Source: Eleftheria terrae
Lineage (GTDB): Bacteria > Pseudomonadota > Gammaproteobacteria > Burkholderiales > Burkholderiaceae_C
DNA length: 64,000 bases
Reading direction: 5' to 3'
Assembly (NCBI RefSeq): GCF_030419005.1
Contig: NZ_CP106951.1
Coordinates: 4,278,001 to 4,342,000, forward strand
The notes under the pieces are model-generated. The model was not told where the DNA came from. It was given only the letters and a program-made list of their open reading frames with translations, and did no database searches. Positions 42,269 to 50,961 of the stretch are shown one piece after another (position 1 is the stretch's first letter; the number at the start of each line of letters is the position of its first letter). Position numbers and translations under genes: made by a program.

Positions 42269-43720
42269 TCATTGCTCTTCCGACCAGCTGTAGCCGTCGC
42301 GCGCGACCAGTGCGCTGGCCGCGGCCGGGCCCCAGCTGCCCGCCGGATAGCTGCGCAGGCCATTGCTGCCGTCGGCTTCCCAGGTGTCCAGGATGGGCTC
42401 GACCCAGCGCCAGGCCTGTTCCTGTTCGTCGGAGCGCACGAACAGGTTGAGCCGGCCGGCAATGGCGTCCAGCAGCAGCCGTTCGTAGGCGCCGACCCGC
42501 TCGCTCGGGAAGGCCTTGTCGAAGTCCAGGTCCAGGAAGACCGGCGACAGCGCTTCGCTCTGGCCGGTGCCCTTGGCGGCCAGCAGGTGCAGCTCCAGCC
42601 CGTCTTCCGGCTGCAGCTTGATGACCAGCTTGTTGGACTGGCTGCTGCCGCCGGGGAAGATGCTGTGCGGCGCCGGGCGGAAGTTGACGACGATCTCCGC
42701 ATCGCGCGCCGCCAGGCGCTTGCCGGTGCGCAGGTAGAAGGGCACGCCGGCCCAGCGCCAGTTCTGCACCTCGGTGCGCAGCGCCACGAAGGTCTCGGTG
42801 TGGCTGCCGGACGGCACCTTGGCCTCGTCGAGGTAGCCCACCACCGCCTTGCCGTCGACCGTGCCGGCCCGGTATTGGCCGCGCACCACGTCGCGCCGCA
42901 CGCTCTCGGCGGTGAAGGGCTTGAGCGAGCGCAGCACCTTCAGCTTCTCGTCGCGGATGGCATCGGCGTCGGCGCTGGAAGGCGGCTCCATCGCGATCAT
43001 GGTCAGCAGCTGCAGCGCATGGTTCTGAATCATGTCGCGCAGGGCGCCGGTGCGGTCGTAGAAGTCGCCGCGGGTGCCCACCCCCAGGCTCTCGGCCAGG
43101 GTGATCTGGATGTTGGCGATGCTCTCGCGGCGCCACAGCGGCTCGAACAGCGCGTTGCCGAAGCGCAGCGCCGACAGGTTCTGCACCGAGGGCTTGCCCA
43201 GGTAGTGGTCGATGCGGAAGGCCTGGTTCTCCTGGAACACCGAGCGCACCACCCGGTTGATCTCCTGCGCGCTCTGCAGGTCGTGGCCGAGCGGCTTCTC
43301 GAGCACCACCCGCACCTGCGGCCCGTTGAGGCCGGCAGCGCCGAGCTGCTCGCAGATCACCGGGAAAAGGTGCGGGCTGGTGGCCAGGTAGAGCACCGCG
43401 GTGTCGGCATTGCGCTCGTCCAGCCAGCTCTTGAGGCGCTGATAGTGCTCGGGCTGCGACAGGTCCATGCGGCGGTAGAACAGCAGCTCCGCGAAGCGGG
43501 CGAACTCTTCGTCAGTGGGCCGCTTGGGCGTGTCGACGTCCTGGAAACGGTCCTTCAGCCATTGCCGGTACTGCTCGTCGGACTGGTCGTCGCGAGCCAC
43601 CGCCAGGATGCGGCCGCCGGACGGCAGCTTGCCATGGCGAAACGCCTGGAAGAGGGCCGGCATCAGCTTGCGCCAGGTGAGGTCGCCGGTGCCGCCGAAG
43701 AAGACGAGGTCGAAGGACAT
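42269..43720 (-). CDS. zwf: glucose-6-phosphate 1-dehydrogenase
   Basis: Oxidises glucose-6-phosphate to 6-phosphogluconolactone, feeding the Entner-Doudoroff and pentose phosphate routes (483 aa). Seen: the nucleotide-binding FFGGTGDLTWRKLMPAL, EKPLGHDLQSAQEINR, the substrate-binding RIDHYLGKPSVQNL and the C-terminal GPAAASALVARDGYSW. The ATG at 43720 begins MSFDLVFFGG; a longer in-frame extension covers the divergent promoter region and is rejected. Divergent from tal-pgi, forming one compact sugar-phosphate regulon with hexR. Confidence 0.97.
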   Translation of the reverse strand: MSFDLVFFGGTGDLTWRKLMPALFQAFRHGKLPSGGRILAVARDDQSDEQYRQWLKDRFQDVDTPKRPTDEEFARFAELLFYRRMDLSQPEHYQRLKSWLDERNADTAVLYLATSPHLFPVICEQLGAAGLNGPQVRVVLEKPLGHDLQSAQEINRVVRSVFQENQAFRIDHYLGKPSVQNLSALRFGNALFEPLWRRESIANIQITLAESLGVGTRGDFYDRTGALRDMIQNHALQLLTMIAMEPPSSADADAIRDEKLKVLRSLKPFTAESVRRDVVRGQYRAGTVDGKAVVGYLDEAKVPSGSHTETFVALRTEVQNWRWAGVPFYLRTGKRLAARDAEIVVNFRPAPHSIFPGGSSQSNKLVIKLQPEDGLELHLLAAKGTGQSEALSPVFLDLDFDKAFPSERVGAYERLLLDAIAGRLNLFVRSDEQEQAWRWVEPILDTWEADGSNGLRSYPAGSWGPAAASALVARDGYSWSEEQ

Positions 43721-43800
43721 GGTGAAAGTCGGTAACCGATGAGGAACGCGGATCTCGCCGCAGACCCGCCCCGCTGATGCGGGCCGGAGGGGAAGGGGCG

Positions 43801-43815
43801 TGTAATAAAGTTTCA
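43801..43815. promoter_or_regulatory. candidate HexR operator between zwf and tal
   Basis: TGTAATAAAGTTTCA matches 12 of 15 positions of the enterobacterial HexR consensus TGTAATTAAATTACA. It lies 80 bases upstream of the zwf start. The minus-strand TTATTA inside it could be part of the zwf -10 region, so bound repressor would block transcription. Confidence 0.5.
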
Positions 43816-43904
43816 GCGGATGATGCCGGCAATCGGCGGCAGCGTCAATCGAGGACGCTGGCACCGGCCGGGCGGGCGCGGACGGCCGGCGGTCGAGTTA
43901 CGAA

Positions 43905-43923
43905 AAGGTTACCGGGTAACCTT
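43905..43923. promoter_or_regulatory. 19-base perfect palindrome with GGTTACC half-sites upstream of tal
   Basis: AAGGTTACC-G-GGTAACCTT is perfectly symmetrical. A third copy of the same heptamer (GGTAACC, 43731-43737) sits next to the zwf start, and extra GTTAC elements flank the palindrome at 43897-43901 and 43924-43928. A TACTAT -10-like hexamer (43926-43931) immediately follows. The symmetry suggests a repressor or activator dimer site for tal-pgi. The 321-base zwf-tal gap shows nothing else apart from the HexR-like box. Confidence 0.5.
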
Positions 43924-44041
43924 GTTACTATGCAAGCCCGGCCCTGTGGCCCGCACCCGAGGGCCCCGGTCGCGCGCTGTCGCCGGGGTGCCGCGCGGGG
44001 GCGCGACAATGGCTCTTTCGCGTACCGATTCTGGATACAGC

Positions 44042-44989
44042 ATGACTTCCCTCGACTCCCTCAAGCAGTACACCACCGTGGTGGCCGACACCGGCAACTT
44101 CCGGCAGCTCGCGCAATTCGCCCCGCGCGACGCGACCACCAACCCCTCCCTGATCCTGAAGGCGGTGCAGCAGGCCGACTACCTGCCGTTGCTGAAGGAC
44201 ACCGTGGCCGCGCATGCCGGCGAGCCGATGGACGAGGTGGTCGACCGCCTGCTGGTGCGCTTCGGCCTGGAGATCCTGAAGGTCGTGCCGGGCCGGGTCT
44301 CCACCGAGGTCGACGCCCGCCTGAGCTTCGACACCGCCGCCACCATCGCGCGGGCCGAGCGCATCATGGGCTGGTACGAGGAAGCCGGCATTGGCCGTGA
44401 CCGGGTGCTGATCAAGATCGCCTCCACCTGGGAGGGCATCCAGGCGGCCAAGGCACTGGAGCACCAGGGCATCCATTGCAACCTGACGCTGCTCTTCGCC
44501 TTCTGCCAGGCGGTGGCCTGCGGCGAAGCCGGCGTGCGTCTGATCTCGCCCTTCGTCGGCCGCATCTACGACTGGTACAAGAAGTCGGCCGGCGCCTCCT
44601 GGGACGAGCAGGCCAATGCCGGCGTGAACGATCCGGGCGTCAAGTCGGTCACCCAGATCTACAACTACTACAAGCACTTCGGCATCGAGACCGAGGTGAT
44701 GGGCGCCAGCTTCCGCAATGCCGGCCAGATCACTGCGCTGGCCGGTTGCGACCTGCTGACCATCAGCCCCGAGCTGCTGGCCCAGCTGCAGGCGAGCGAC
44801 GCGCCGGTGGAGCGCCGGCTGGACGCGGCCGCCGCCCGGAGCGCGCCTGTCAAATTCGTGAGCTACAACGAGTCCTGCTTCCGCTTCGCGCTGAACGAGG
44901 ACGCGATGGCGACCGAGAAGCTGGCCGAAGGCATCCGCGCCTTCGCCGCCGACGCGGTCAAGCTCGAAGCCATGATCCAGGCCCTCTGA
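44042..44989 (+). CDS. tal: transaldolase
   Basis: Pentose phosphate enzyme (315 aa) moving a three-carbon ketol unit between sedoheptulose-7-phosphate and glyceraldehyde-3-phosphate. Seen: [16 protein letters not shown], the Schiff-base lysine in [32 protein letters not shown], the phosphate site [11 protein letters not shown] and the late [20 protein letters not shown]. This matches the TalB class. The ATG at 44042 begins [18 protein letters not shown], the family start; upstream in-frame sequence is promoter DNA. It leads the tal-pgi-HAD operon. Confidence 0.97.
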   Translation: MTSLDSLKQYTTVVADTGNFRQLAQFAPRDATTNPSLILKAVQQADYLPLLKDTVAAHAGEPMDEVVDRLLVRFGLEILKVVPGRVSTEVDARLSFDTAATIARAERIMGWYEEAGIGRDRVLIKIASTWEGIQAAKALEHQGIHCNLTLLFAFCQAVACGEAGVRLISPFVGRIYDWYKKSAGASWDEQANAGVNDPGVKSVTQIYNYYKHFGIETEVMGASFRNAGQITALAGCDLLTISPELLAQLQASDAPVERRLDAAAARSAPVKFVSYNESCFRFALNEDAMATEKLAEGIRAFAADAVKLEAMIQAL

Positions 44990-45078
44990 GCAGGGCGAAC
45001 CGGCGCACCGCCCGGTGACGCGGCCCCCGGCGGGCCGCGCCCGGGCCGGTGCGCCCGAACCACCGGAGATCCATCCCC

Positions 45079-46677
45079 ATGCCGACTGCACCTCGCTGCG
45101 ACCGGACCACTGCCTGGGCCGCGCTCCAGGGACACTTCCAGGCCCACGGCCGCGACTTCGACCTGCGCGAGGCTTTCGCCCGCGACCCGGGCCGCTTCGA
45201 CAGCCTGAGCCTGCAGGCGCCGGAGGTCTTTGCCGACCTGTCCAAGAACCGCCTCGACCTCGCCACCGTCAAGCTGCTGTGCGAGCTGGCCCGTGAATGC
45301 GGCCTGGAAGCCCGGCGCGACGCGATGCTGGCCGGCGAGCCGATCAACCACACCGAAGGCCGTGCGGTGCTGCACACCGCCTTGCGCGCGCCGCAGGGGC
45401 AGGGCCCGTTCAGCGACGAGGTGCACGAGGTGCTCGACCGCATGCTGGCCTTCGCCGAGGACGTGCGCGACACGGCCCGCAGCGGCATCCGGCACATCGT
45501 CAACATCGGCATCGGCGGCTCCGACCTGGGCCCGCAGATGGTGGTGCCGGCGCTCGACGCCTTCGTGCACCCGGGGCTGACCTTCCACTTCGTCTCCAAT
45601 GTCGACGGCCACGACATCGCGCCGGTGCTACGCCGGCTCAAGCCGGAGGAGACGCTGTTCATCATCGCCTCCAAGACCTTCACGACCCAGGAGACGATGG
45701 CCAACGCGCAGGTCGCCAAGGCCTGGTTCCTGCAGCACGGCGGCACCGACACGCGGCGCCACTTCGTCGGCACCACCACCAACGTCAAGGCGGCCGCGGA
45801 ATTCGGCATCGACACCACCTTCGGCTTCTGGGACTGGGTGGGCGGGCGCTATTCGCTGTGGTCGGCCATCGGCTTGCCGATCGCGCTGGCCGTGGGTGCG
45901 GAGCACTTCCGCGAACTGCTGGCCGGTGCGCATGCGATGGACCGCCACTTCGCCGAAGCCCCGCTGCCGCAGAACCTGCCGGCCCTGCTGGGCCTGCTGG
46001 ACGTCTGGTACCGCAACTTCCACGGTTTCGGCAGCCGCAGCGTCGCGCCCTACCACCAGGGCCTGAAGCGCCTGCCGGCCTACCTGCAGCAGCTGGAGAT
46101 GGAAAGCAACGGCAAGTGCGTCGACCTGGACGGCGAGGCACTGCCTTTCGCCACCTCGCCGGTGGTGTGGGGCGAGCCGGGCACCAATGGGCAGCATGCC
46201 TACTTCCAGATGCTGCACCAGGGCACGGACGTCATCCCGGTCGAGTTCATCCTGGTCAAGCGGCCGACGCATGGCCATGCCGACCTGCAGGCCAAGCTGC
46301 TGGCCAACGGCCTGGCCCAGGCCCAGGCCCTGATGCTGGGCAAGACGACTGAGCAGGCACGTGGCGAGAAGGCGCCGACCGCCTCTGCCACGCTGGATGC
46401 CCAGACGCTGGCACGCCACCGCACCTTCCCCGGCAACCGCCCCAGCACCACGCTGCTGCTGGAGCAGCTGACGCCGCGCAGCCTGGGCGCGCTGATTGCG
46501 CTCTACGAGCACCGCGTTTTCACCAGCGGCGTGCTGTGGGGCATCAACAGCTTCGACCAGTGGGGCGTGGAGCTGGGCAAGGCCTTGTGCAACGACTTGC
46601 TGCCGCGCCTGGCCTCGGGCGACACGGCGGGCCTGGACAGCTCGACGGCCGGGCTGCTGAAGAAGGTCCGCGCATGA
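45079..46677 (+). CDS. pgi: glucose-6-phosphate isomerase
   Basis: Interconverts glucose-6-phosphate and fructose-6-phosphate (532 aa). Seen: NHTEGRAVLHTALRAP, VNIGIGGSDLGPQMV, NVDGHDIAPVLRRL, SKTFTTQETMANA, the PGI signature VVWGEPGTNGQHAYFQMLHQ and NSFDQWGVELGKAL near the C-terminus. The ATG at 45079 has a GGAG ribosome site about ten bases ahead. It starts 89 bases after tal and overlaps the following HAD gene by four bases. Confidence 0.97.
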   Translation: MPTAPRCDRTTAWAALQGHFQAHGRDFDLREAFARDPGRFDSLSLQAPEVFADLSKNRLDLATVKLLCELARECGLEARRDAMLAGEPINHTEGRAVLHTALRAPQGQGPFSDEVHEVLDRMLAFAEDVRDTARSGIRHIVNIGIGGSDLGPQMVVPALDAFVHPGLTFHFVSNVDGHDIAPVLRRLKPEETLFIIASKTFTTQETMANAQVAKAWFLQHGGTDTRRHFVGTTTNVKAAAEFGIDTTFGFWDWVGGRYSLWSAIGLPIALAVGAEHFRELLAGAHAMDRHFAEAPLPQNLPALLGLLDVWYRNFHGFGSRSVAPYHQGLKRLPAYLQQLEMESNGKCVDLDGEALPFATSPVVWGEPGTNGQHAYFQMLHQGTDVIPVEFILVKRPTHGHADLQAKLLANGLAQAQALMLGKTTEQARGEKAPTASATLDAQTLARHRTFPGNRPSTTLLLEQLTPRSLGALIALYEHRVFTSGVLWGINSFDQWGVELGKALCNDLLPRLASGDTAGLDSSTAGLLKKVRA

Positions 46678-47309
46678 GCCGCGGCGTGGTATTCGACTTC
46701 GCCGGCGTGGTGTTTCGCTGGCGGCCGCTGGAGCTGCTGCAGCAGGTGCTGCCGCAGCGGGTGCCGCACGAGGACGCGGCCCGCGGGATCGCGGCCAGCC
46801 TGTTCCAGTCCTTCGAGGTGGGCAGCGACTGGGCCTGCTTCGACCGCGGCACGGTGGGCGAGGACGAGCTGGTGGCCCGCATCTCCGCCCGCACCGGGCT
46901 GGCGGCGTCAGAGGTCAGGGCGGTGGTGGACGCCATCCCGGCCCACCTGGAGCCGCAGGCGCCGACGGTGGCGTTGATGCGCCGGCTGAAAGCGGCCGGT
47001 CACCGGCTGTTCTTCCTCTCGAACATGCCGGCACCCTACGCAGACCATCTGGAGCGGCAGCACACCTTCTTCGAGTGGTTCGACGACGGCATCTTCTCGG
47101 CCAGGGTGCAGCTGATCAAGCCCGAGCCGGCCATCTTCCAGGAGGCGGCCCGCCGCTTCGGCCTGGTGCCGGCCGACAGCGTGTTCATCGACGACCATGC
47201 TGGCAATGTCGAGGTCGCGCGCAGCCTGGGCTGGCAATCGGTGCAGTTCCTCGACGCTGCGCAGGTCGAGTCGGACCTGCGCGCCAGCGGCTGGGCGGTG
47301 GCCGACTGA
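46674..47309 (+). CDS. HAD-superfamily phosphatase-like protein
   Basis: A 211-aa HAD protein resembling the YihX/haloacid dehalogenase-like group. Motif I is VVFDFAGVVFRW: the nucleophile Asp is present, but the second acidic residue found in typical phosphatases is Ala, in the same position as Gly in DFGGV-type members. Motif II is FFLSNMPAPY, motif III K is in LIKPEPAIF and motif IV is SVFIDDHAGNVEVA. The ATG overlaps the pgi stop (ATGA). Co-translation with pgi suggests a sugar-phosphate substrate, as for YihX (glucose-1-phosphate), but this is inference. Confidence 0.82.
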   Translation: MSRGVVFDFAGVVFRWRPLELLQQVLPQRVPHEDAARGIAASLFQSFEVGSDWACFDRGTVGEDELVARISARTGLAASEVRAVVDAIPAHLEPQAPTVALMRRLKAAGHRLFFLSNMPAPYADHLERQHTFFEWFDDGIFSARVQLIKPEPAIFQEAARRFGLVPADSVFIDDHAGNVEVARSLGWQSVQFLDAAQVESDLRASGWAVAD

Positions 47310-47360
47310 GAGCCGCCCGGCGGCGGGCCGGTTGCGGGCCGCCGCCAGCCAGGCAGGGGC

Positions 47361-48494
47361 TCAGGCGCTGTCCCGGGCCTTCAGCCGCCACAGCGAGGTG
47401 AGCTCGCGGGCACGCGCCTGGTGGAGCGGGTCGCCGGGGTCGCTGGCCTTCGGATGCTGCGGCCGCGCATCGAGCCGGCCAGCCACTTGCAGGCCGCCGG
47501 CCTCGATCCACTGCAGCAGCTGCTCACGCGGGCGCAGGCCCAAATGTTCGGCCAGGTCCGACAGGATCAGCCAGCCTTCGCCGCCCGCTGCCAGGTGGCC
47601 GGCCAGGCCGCCGAGGAAGCCGCGCAGCATGCGGCTGTCAGGGTCGTAGACCGCATGCTCCAGCGCCGAGCTGGGGCGCGCCGGCACCCAGGGCGGGTTG
47701 CACACCACCAGCGGGGCCCGGCCTTCCGGGAAGAGATCGGCCTGCTGCAGCGCCACACGCGGGGCAAGCCCCAGGCGGGCGACGTTGTCGCCGGCGCAGG
47801 CCAGCGCCCGGACGTCCATGTCGGTGGCCACGATGCGCTCGACGCCGCGCTGTGCCAGCACGGCCGACAGCACGCCGGTGCCGGTGCCGATGTCGAAGGC
47901 CAGTGTCGTGCCGGGCGGCAGCGGGGCGCGCGCCACCAGGTCCACGTACTCGCCGCGCACCGGCGAGAACACGCCGTAGTGCGGGTGGATGCGGCCACGC
48001 AGTGCCGCAATCTCGACGCCCTTCTTGCGCCACTCGTGCGCGCCGATCAGCCCGAGCAGCTCGCGCAGCGACGCGACGTATGGCTCGTCGGACCCACCAT
48101 AGGCTTCCTGGCAGGCCGCCGCCACGTCGGGCGCACGGCGCAGCGGCACGTGGTGGTCGGCGTCGAAAGGGATCAGCACCATGCCCAGCGTGCGTGCCCG
48201 CTGGGCCTGCGCCTGGCGATGGAAGTGGAAGGCCTCGGCTGGCGAGCCGGCCGGCTTGCGCGGCTTGCGGTCGATGCGCCGTGCCAGGGCCTGCAGCAGC
48301 TGCCGGGCATTCTGGAAATCGCCGCGCCACAGCAGGCCGGTGCCTTCACAGGCAAGCCGGTAGGCGGTGTCGGCATTCAGGCGGTCGTCGGCCACCTGCA
48401 CCCGCCGCGGCGGCGGCACGCCGGCCTCGGAGCGCCAGCGGGCGCTGCGCGCCTCACCGGCTTCGGACCATTGCAGTTGCGCTGCCTCGCTCAC
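47361..48494 (-). CDS. class I SAM-dependent methyltransferase (NPPW type)
   Basis: A 377-aa protein. The C-terminal half is a Rossmann methyltransferase: TTLAFDIGTGTGVLSAVLAQ (SAM loop), IVATDMDVRALACA and the NPPW motif in VVCNPPWVPARPSSA, as in glutamine/adenine N-methyltransferases of the PrmC/RlmG group. The N-terminal 180 residues contain a helical region (RLACEGTGLLWRGDFQNARQ, QALARRI) of unknown role. The GTG at 48494 overlaps the upstream gene's stop (GTGA), making it the third gene of a tight M20-DUF2817-methyltransferase operon. Target molecule unknown. Confidence 0.8.
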   Translation of the reverse strand: MSEAAQLQWSEAGEARSARWRSEAGVPPPRRVQVADDRLNADTAYRLACEGTGLLWRGDFQNARQLLQALARRIDRKPRKPAGSPAEAFHFHRQAQAQRARTLGMVLIPFDADHHVPLRRAPDVAAACQEAYGGSDEPYVASLRELLGLIGAHEWRKKGVEIAALRGRIHPHYGVFSPVRGEYVDLVARAPLPPGTTLAFDIGTGTGVLSAVLAQRGVERIVATDMDVRALACAGDNVARLGLAPRVALQQADLFPEGRAPLVVCNPPWVPARPSSALEHAVYDPDSRMLRGFLGGLAGHLAAGGEGWLILSDLAEHLGLRPREQLLQWIEAGGLQVAGRLDARPQHPKASDPGDPLHQARARELTSLWRLKARDSA

Positions 48495-49597
48495 GGCGCG
48501 GTTCCCGGCCGGCCCTGCAGTCCCTGCAGGGCTTGCAGCGCCGCTTCGCGGCCTTGCGCCACCAGCTGGGCCTTCCAGTCGTCGGCATCGACGTAGAACG
48601 CGTCGCGCAGCTGGCGCTTGATCTGCCGTGCCTGTTCCGGCGGGGCTTCGGGGTGGTTCTCCAGCCATTGCTCGGCCCGCAGGGCCTGGAAGACATCAAG
48701 CAGCGGCAGCGTGCCGAACTCCAGCGCGATGCCGGTGTAGCGCAGCTCGGGTCGGCCGTCGAACACCACCGGCCACAGCGTGCCGGTCAGGCGCGCCGAG
48801 CTGGAACTGCCCTCGTCGACCGAGGTCACCTGCGGCCCCCACCACGCGCGTGCCCGGGCCAGCTCGGCCGGCTCGTAGCGCGAGGCGAAGATGCGCTCGC
48901 CATGCCCGCGCGGGCCGAGGCCGGTGTGCAGGTCGATCCAGGCCAGCTCCTGCGTGTGGCGCAGGTGGTCCTGCAGCACCGCGCGCAGCGTCTGGTGGCT
49001 CCAGGTGGGGTTGCGGCCGCCGTAGTACAGGCCGTCCTCGTGGCTGTGCTGGCCCTGCGACACCGCCGACTGGAAGGCGGCCACGCCGCGCTCGGCCAGG
49101 TAGGCGGCAATGGCCTGCTCCACCTCCGGCGTGGGCGGCCATTCGCGCGGCAGCAGCAGCGCATGCAGCTCGGCATAGGCCGGGTTGTCGGGCAGCGGGC
49201 GGCTGAAGTCGTGGAAGTTGCGGTTCAGGTCGACGTTCTCCTGCGTCACCCGGCGCCACCACGAAAACCCGTAGGGGTTGAGGCCATGGATGTAGAGCAC
49301 CGCCACACCGCTGTCGCGCACCGCCTGCAGCCAGGCGGCATCGTGCAGCAGGGCGACCTGGATGCCGGAGCCGGCATAGCCCTCCACGCCATGGCAGGCG
49401 CTGCTGATCATGAGCACCCGGGCGGCATCGCGCGGGCCGTGGCGGCAGACGTCCATCGACAGCGTCTCGCCGTCGCGGCCCAGCAGGGGATGCACATGGT
49501 GCTCCACGTCCAGCCCCGCCTGCTCGCAGGCGGTGAGGAACTTCTGCCTCGCCTCGGCATAGCTTTGCGAGTAACCCTCGCTCGGATGGTGGCTCAT
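48491..49597 (-). CDS. DUF2817 family metallocarboxypeptidase-like protein
   Basis: A 368-aa protein of the DUF2817 group, related to M14 zinc carboxypeptidases. Seen: the H-x2-E pair in SSACHGVEGYAGSGIQ, the substrate-binding-type RNF in ENVDLNRNFHDFSRP, the later histidine in WIDLHTGLGPRGHGE, and YTGIALEFGTLPL with a probable catalytic glutamate. No signal peptide, so probably cytoplasmic. The ATG at 49597 overlaps the M20 peptidase stop (ATGA). It is the middle gene of a three-gene operon. A peptide or amino acid conjugate is the likely substrate; nothing more specific can be said. Confidence 0.83.
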   Translation of the reverse strand: MSHHPSEGYSQSYAEARQKFLTACEQAGLDVEHHVHPLLGRDGETLSMDVCRHGPRDAARVLMISSACHGVEGYAGSGIQVALLHDAAWLQAVRDSGVAVLYIHGLNPYGFSWWRRVTQENVDLNRNFHDFSRPLPDNPAYAELHALLLPREWPPTPEVEQAIAAYLAERGVAAFQSAVSQGQHSHEDGLYYGGRNPTWSHQTLRAVLQDHLRHTQELAWIDLHTGLGPRGHGERIFASRYEPAELARARAWWGPQVTSVDEGSSSSARLTGTLWPVVFDGRPELRYTGIALEFGTLPLLDVFQALRAEQWLENHPEAPPEQARQIKRQLRDAFYVDADDWKAQLVAQGREAALQALQGLQGRPGTAP

Positions 49598-50787
49598 CGC
49601 GGCGTGCTCAGCCACATCTCGGCCATGCGCACCCACAGGGTGGCGCCGAGCGGCAGCAACTCGTCGTTGAAGTCGTAGCTGGGGTTGTGCAGCATGCACG
49701 GGCCCATGCCATGGCCGCCCTCGCGGTGCGTGCCGTCGCCGTTGCCGATCAGGAAGTAGGCGCCCGGCTTCTCCTGCAGGAAGTAGCTGAAGTCCTCGGC
49801 GCCCATGGTGGGCTCGAAGTCAAGCACGTTCTCGGCTCCCACCACGTCGGCCATCACGCGGCGGGCGAGCTCGGTCTCGGCCGGGTGGTTGATGGTCGGC
49901 GGGTAGTTGCGCTCGAAGCGGAACTCGCACTCGCAGCCGAAGGCCGCGGCGGTGTGGCGGGCGATCTCCTCCATGCGCCGCTCGATCAGGTCGAGCACCT
50001 CCAGCGTGAAGGTGCGCACCGTGCCCTGGATCTCGCAGCTGTCGGGCACCACGTTGGTGGCCTCGCCGGTGTGGATCATCGTGACCGAGATCACCCCGGC
50101 GTCGATGGGCCGCTTGTTGCGCGTGATGATGGTCTGGAAGGCCTGTACCAACTGGCAGGCCACCGGCACCGGGTCGATGCCGTTGTGCGGCATCGCCGCA
50201 TGCGCGCCCTTGCCGCGGATGACGATCCTGAACTCGTTGCTCGATGCAAAGCAGGGCCCGTTCTTGATCGCGAATTGGCCCACCTTGAGGCCCGGCCAGT
50301 TGTGCATGCCGAACACCGCTTCCATCGGGAACTGGTCGAACAGGCCCTCGCGGATCATTTCGCGGGCGCCGCCGCCGCCTTCCTCGGCCGGCTGGAACAG
50401 CAGGTAGACGGTGCCATCGAAGTTGCGGTGCTTGGCCAGGTGGCGGGCCGCGCCCAGCAGCATCGCGGTGTGGCCGTCGTGGCCGCAGGCGTGCATCTTG
50501 CCCGGGTGGCGGCTGGCATGCGGGAAGTGGTTGTGCTCGGTCATCGGCAGGGCGTCGATGTCGGCACGCAGGCCCACCGCGCGGTTCGAGCTGCCGTTCT
50601 TGACGATGCCCACCACGCCGGTCTTGGCCAGGCCGCGGTGGATGGGGATGCCCCAGTCCGTCAGCGCGCGGGCGATGACGTCGGCGGTGCGTTGTTCTTC
50701 GAAGCAGAGCTCCGGGTGGGCATGGATGTCGCGCCTCAAGGCCGCGACCTCGGCGCTTTCGGCCAGGATGGATTCGATCAGCTGCAT
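49594..50787 (-). CDS. M20-family amidohydrolase/peptidase
   Basis: A 397-aa metal-dependent hydrolase of the IAA-amino acid/hippurate hydrolase type (M20D). Seen: LRRDIHAHPELCFEEQRTAD, the metal site KMHACGHDGHTAMLLGAA, the catalytic glutamate in FQPAEEGGGGARE, GMHNWPGLKVGQFAIKNGP, the dimerisation loop RGKGAHAAMPHNGIDPV and the final ligand histidine in CMLHNPSYDFND. GGAG lies nine bases ahead of the ATG at 50787. First gene of the minus-strand operon, divergent from the molybdopterin enzyme. N-acyl amino acids are the usual substrates. Confidence 0.92.
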   Translation of the reverse strand: MQLIESILAESAEVAALRRDIHAHPELCFEEQRTADVIARALTDWGIPIHRGLAKTGVVGIVKNGSSNRAVGLRADIDALPMTEHNHFPHASRHPGKMHACGHDGHTAMLLGAARHLAKHRNFDGTVYLLFQPAEEGGGGAREMIREGLFDQFPMEAVFGMHNWPGLKVGQFAIKNGPCFASSNEFRIVIRGKGAHAAMPHNGIDPVPVACQLVQAFQTIITRNKRPIDAGVISVTMIHTGEATNVVPDSCEIQGTVRTFTLEVLDLIERRMEEIARHTAAAFGCECEFRFERNYPPTINHPAETELARRVMADVVGAENVLDFEPTMGAEDFSYFLQEKPGAYFLIGNGDGTHREGGHGMGPCMLHNPSYDFNDELLPLGATLWVRMAEMWLSTPR

Positions 50788-50961
50788 CGGGGGGAACTCC
50801 AGACGGGGCCGCCGTCGGGCGGGGGCCTGGCGGCAGGGGAGAACCAGTTTAGCCCCGCCGGGACGAGGCGGGGGAAGTTCACAGCAAAAGCATTCCAGCC
50901 GCTCGGGCAGCCATCGCCCGGCCGTGGAAGAATCGGGGTTCCCACCCGCAAGAGGCCCACG

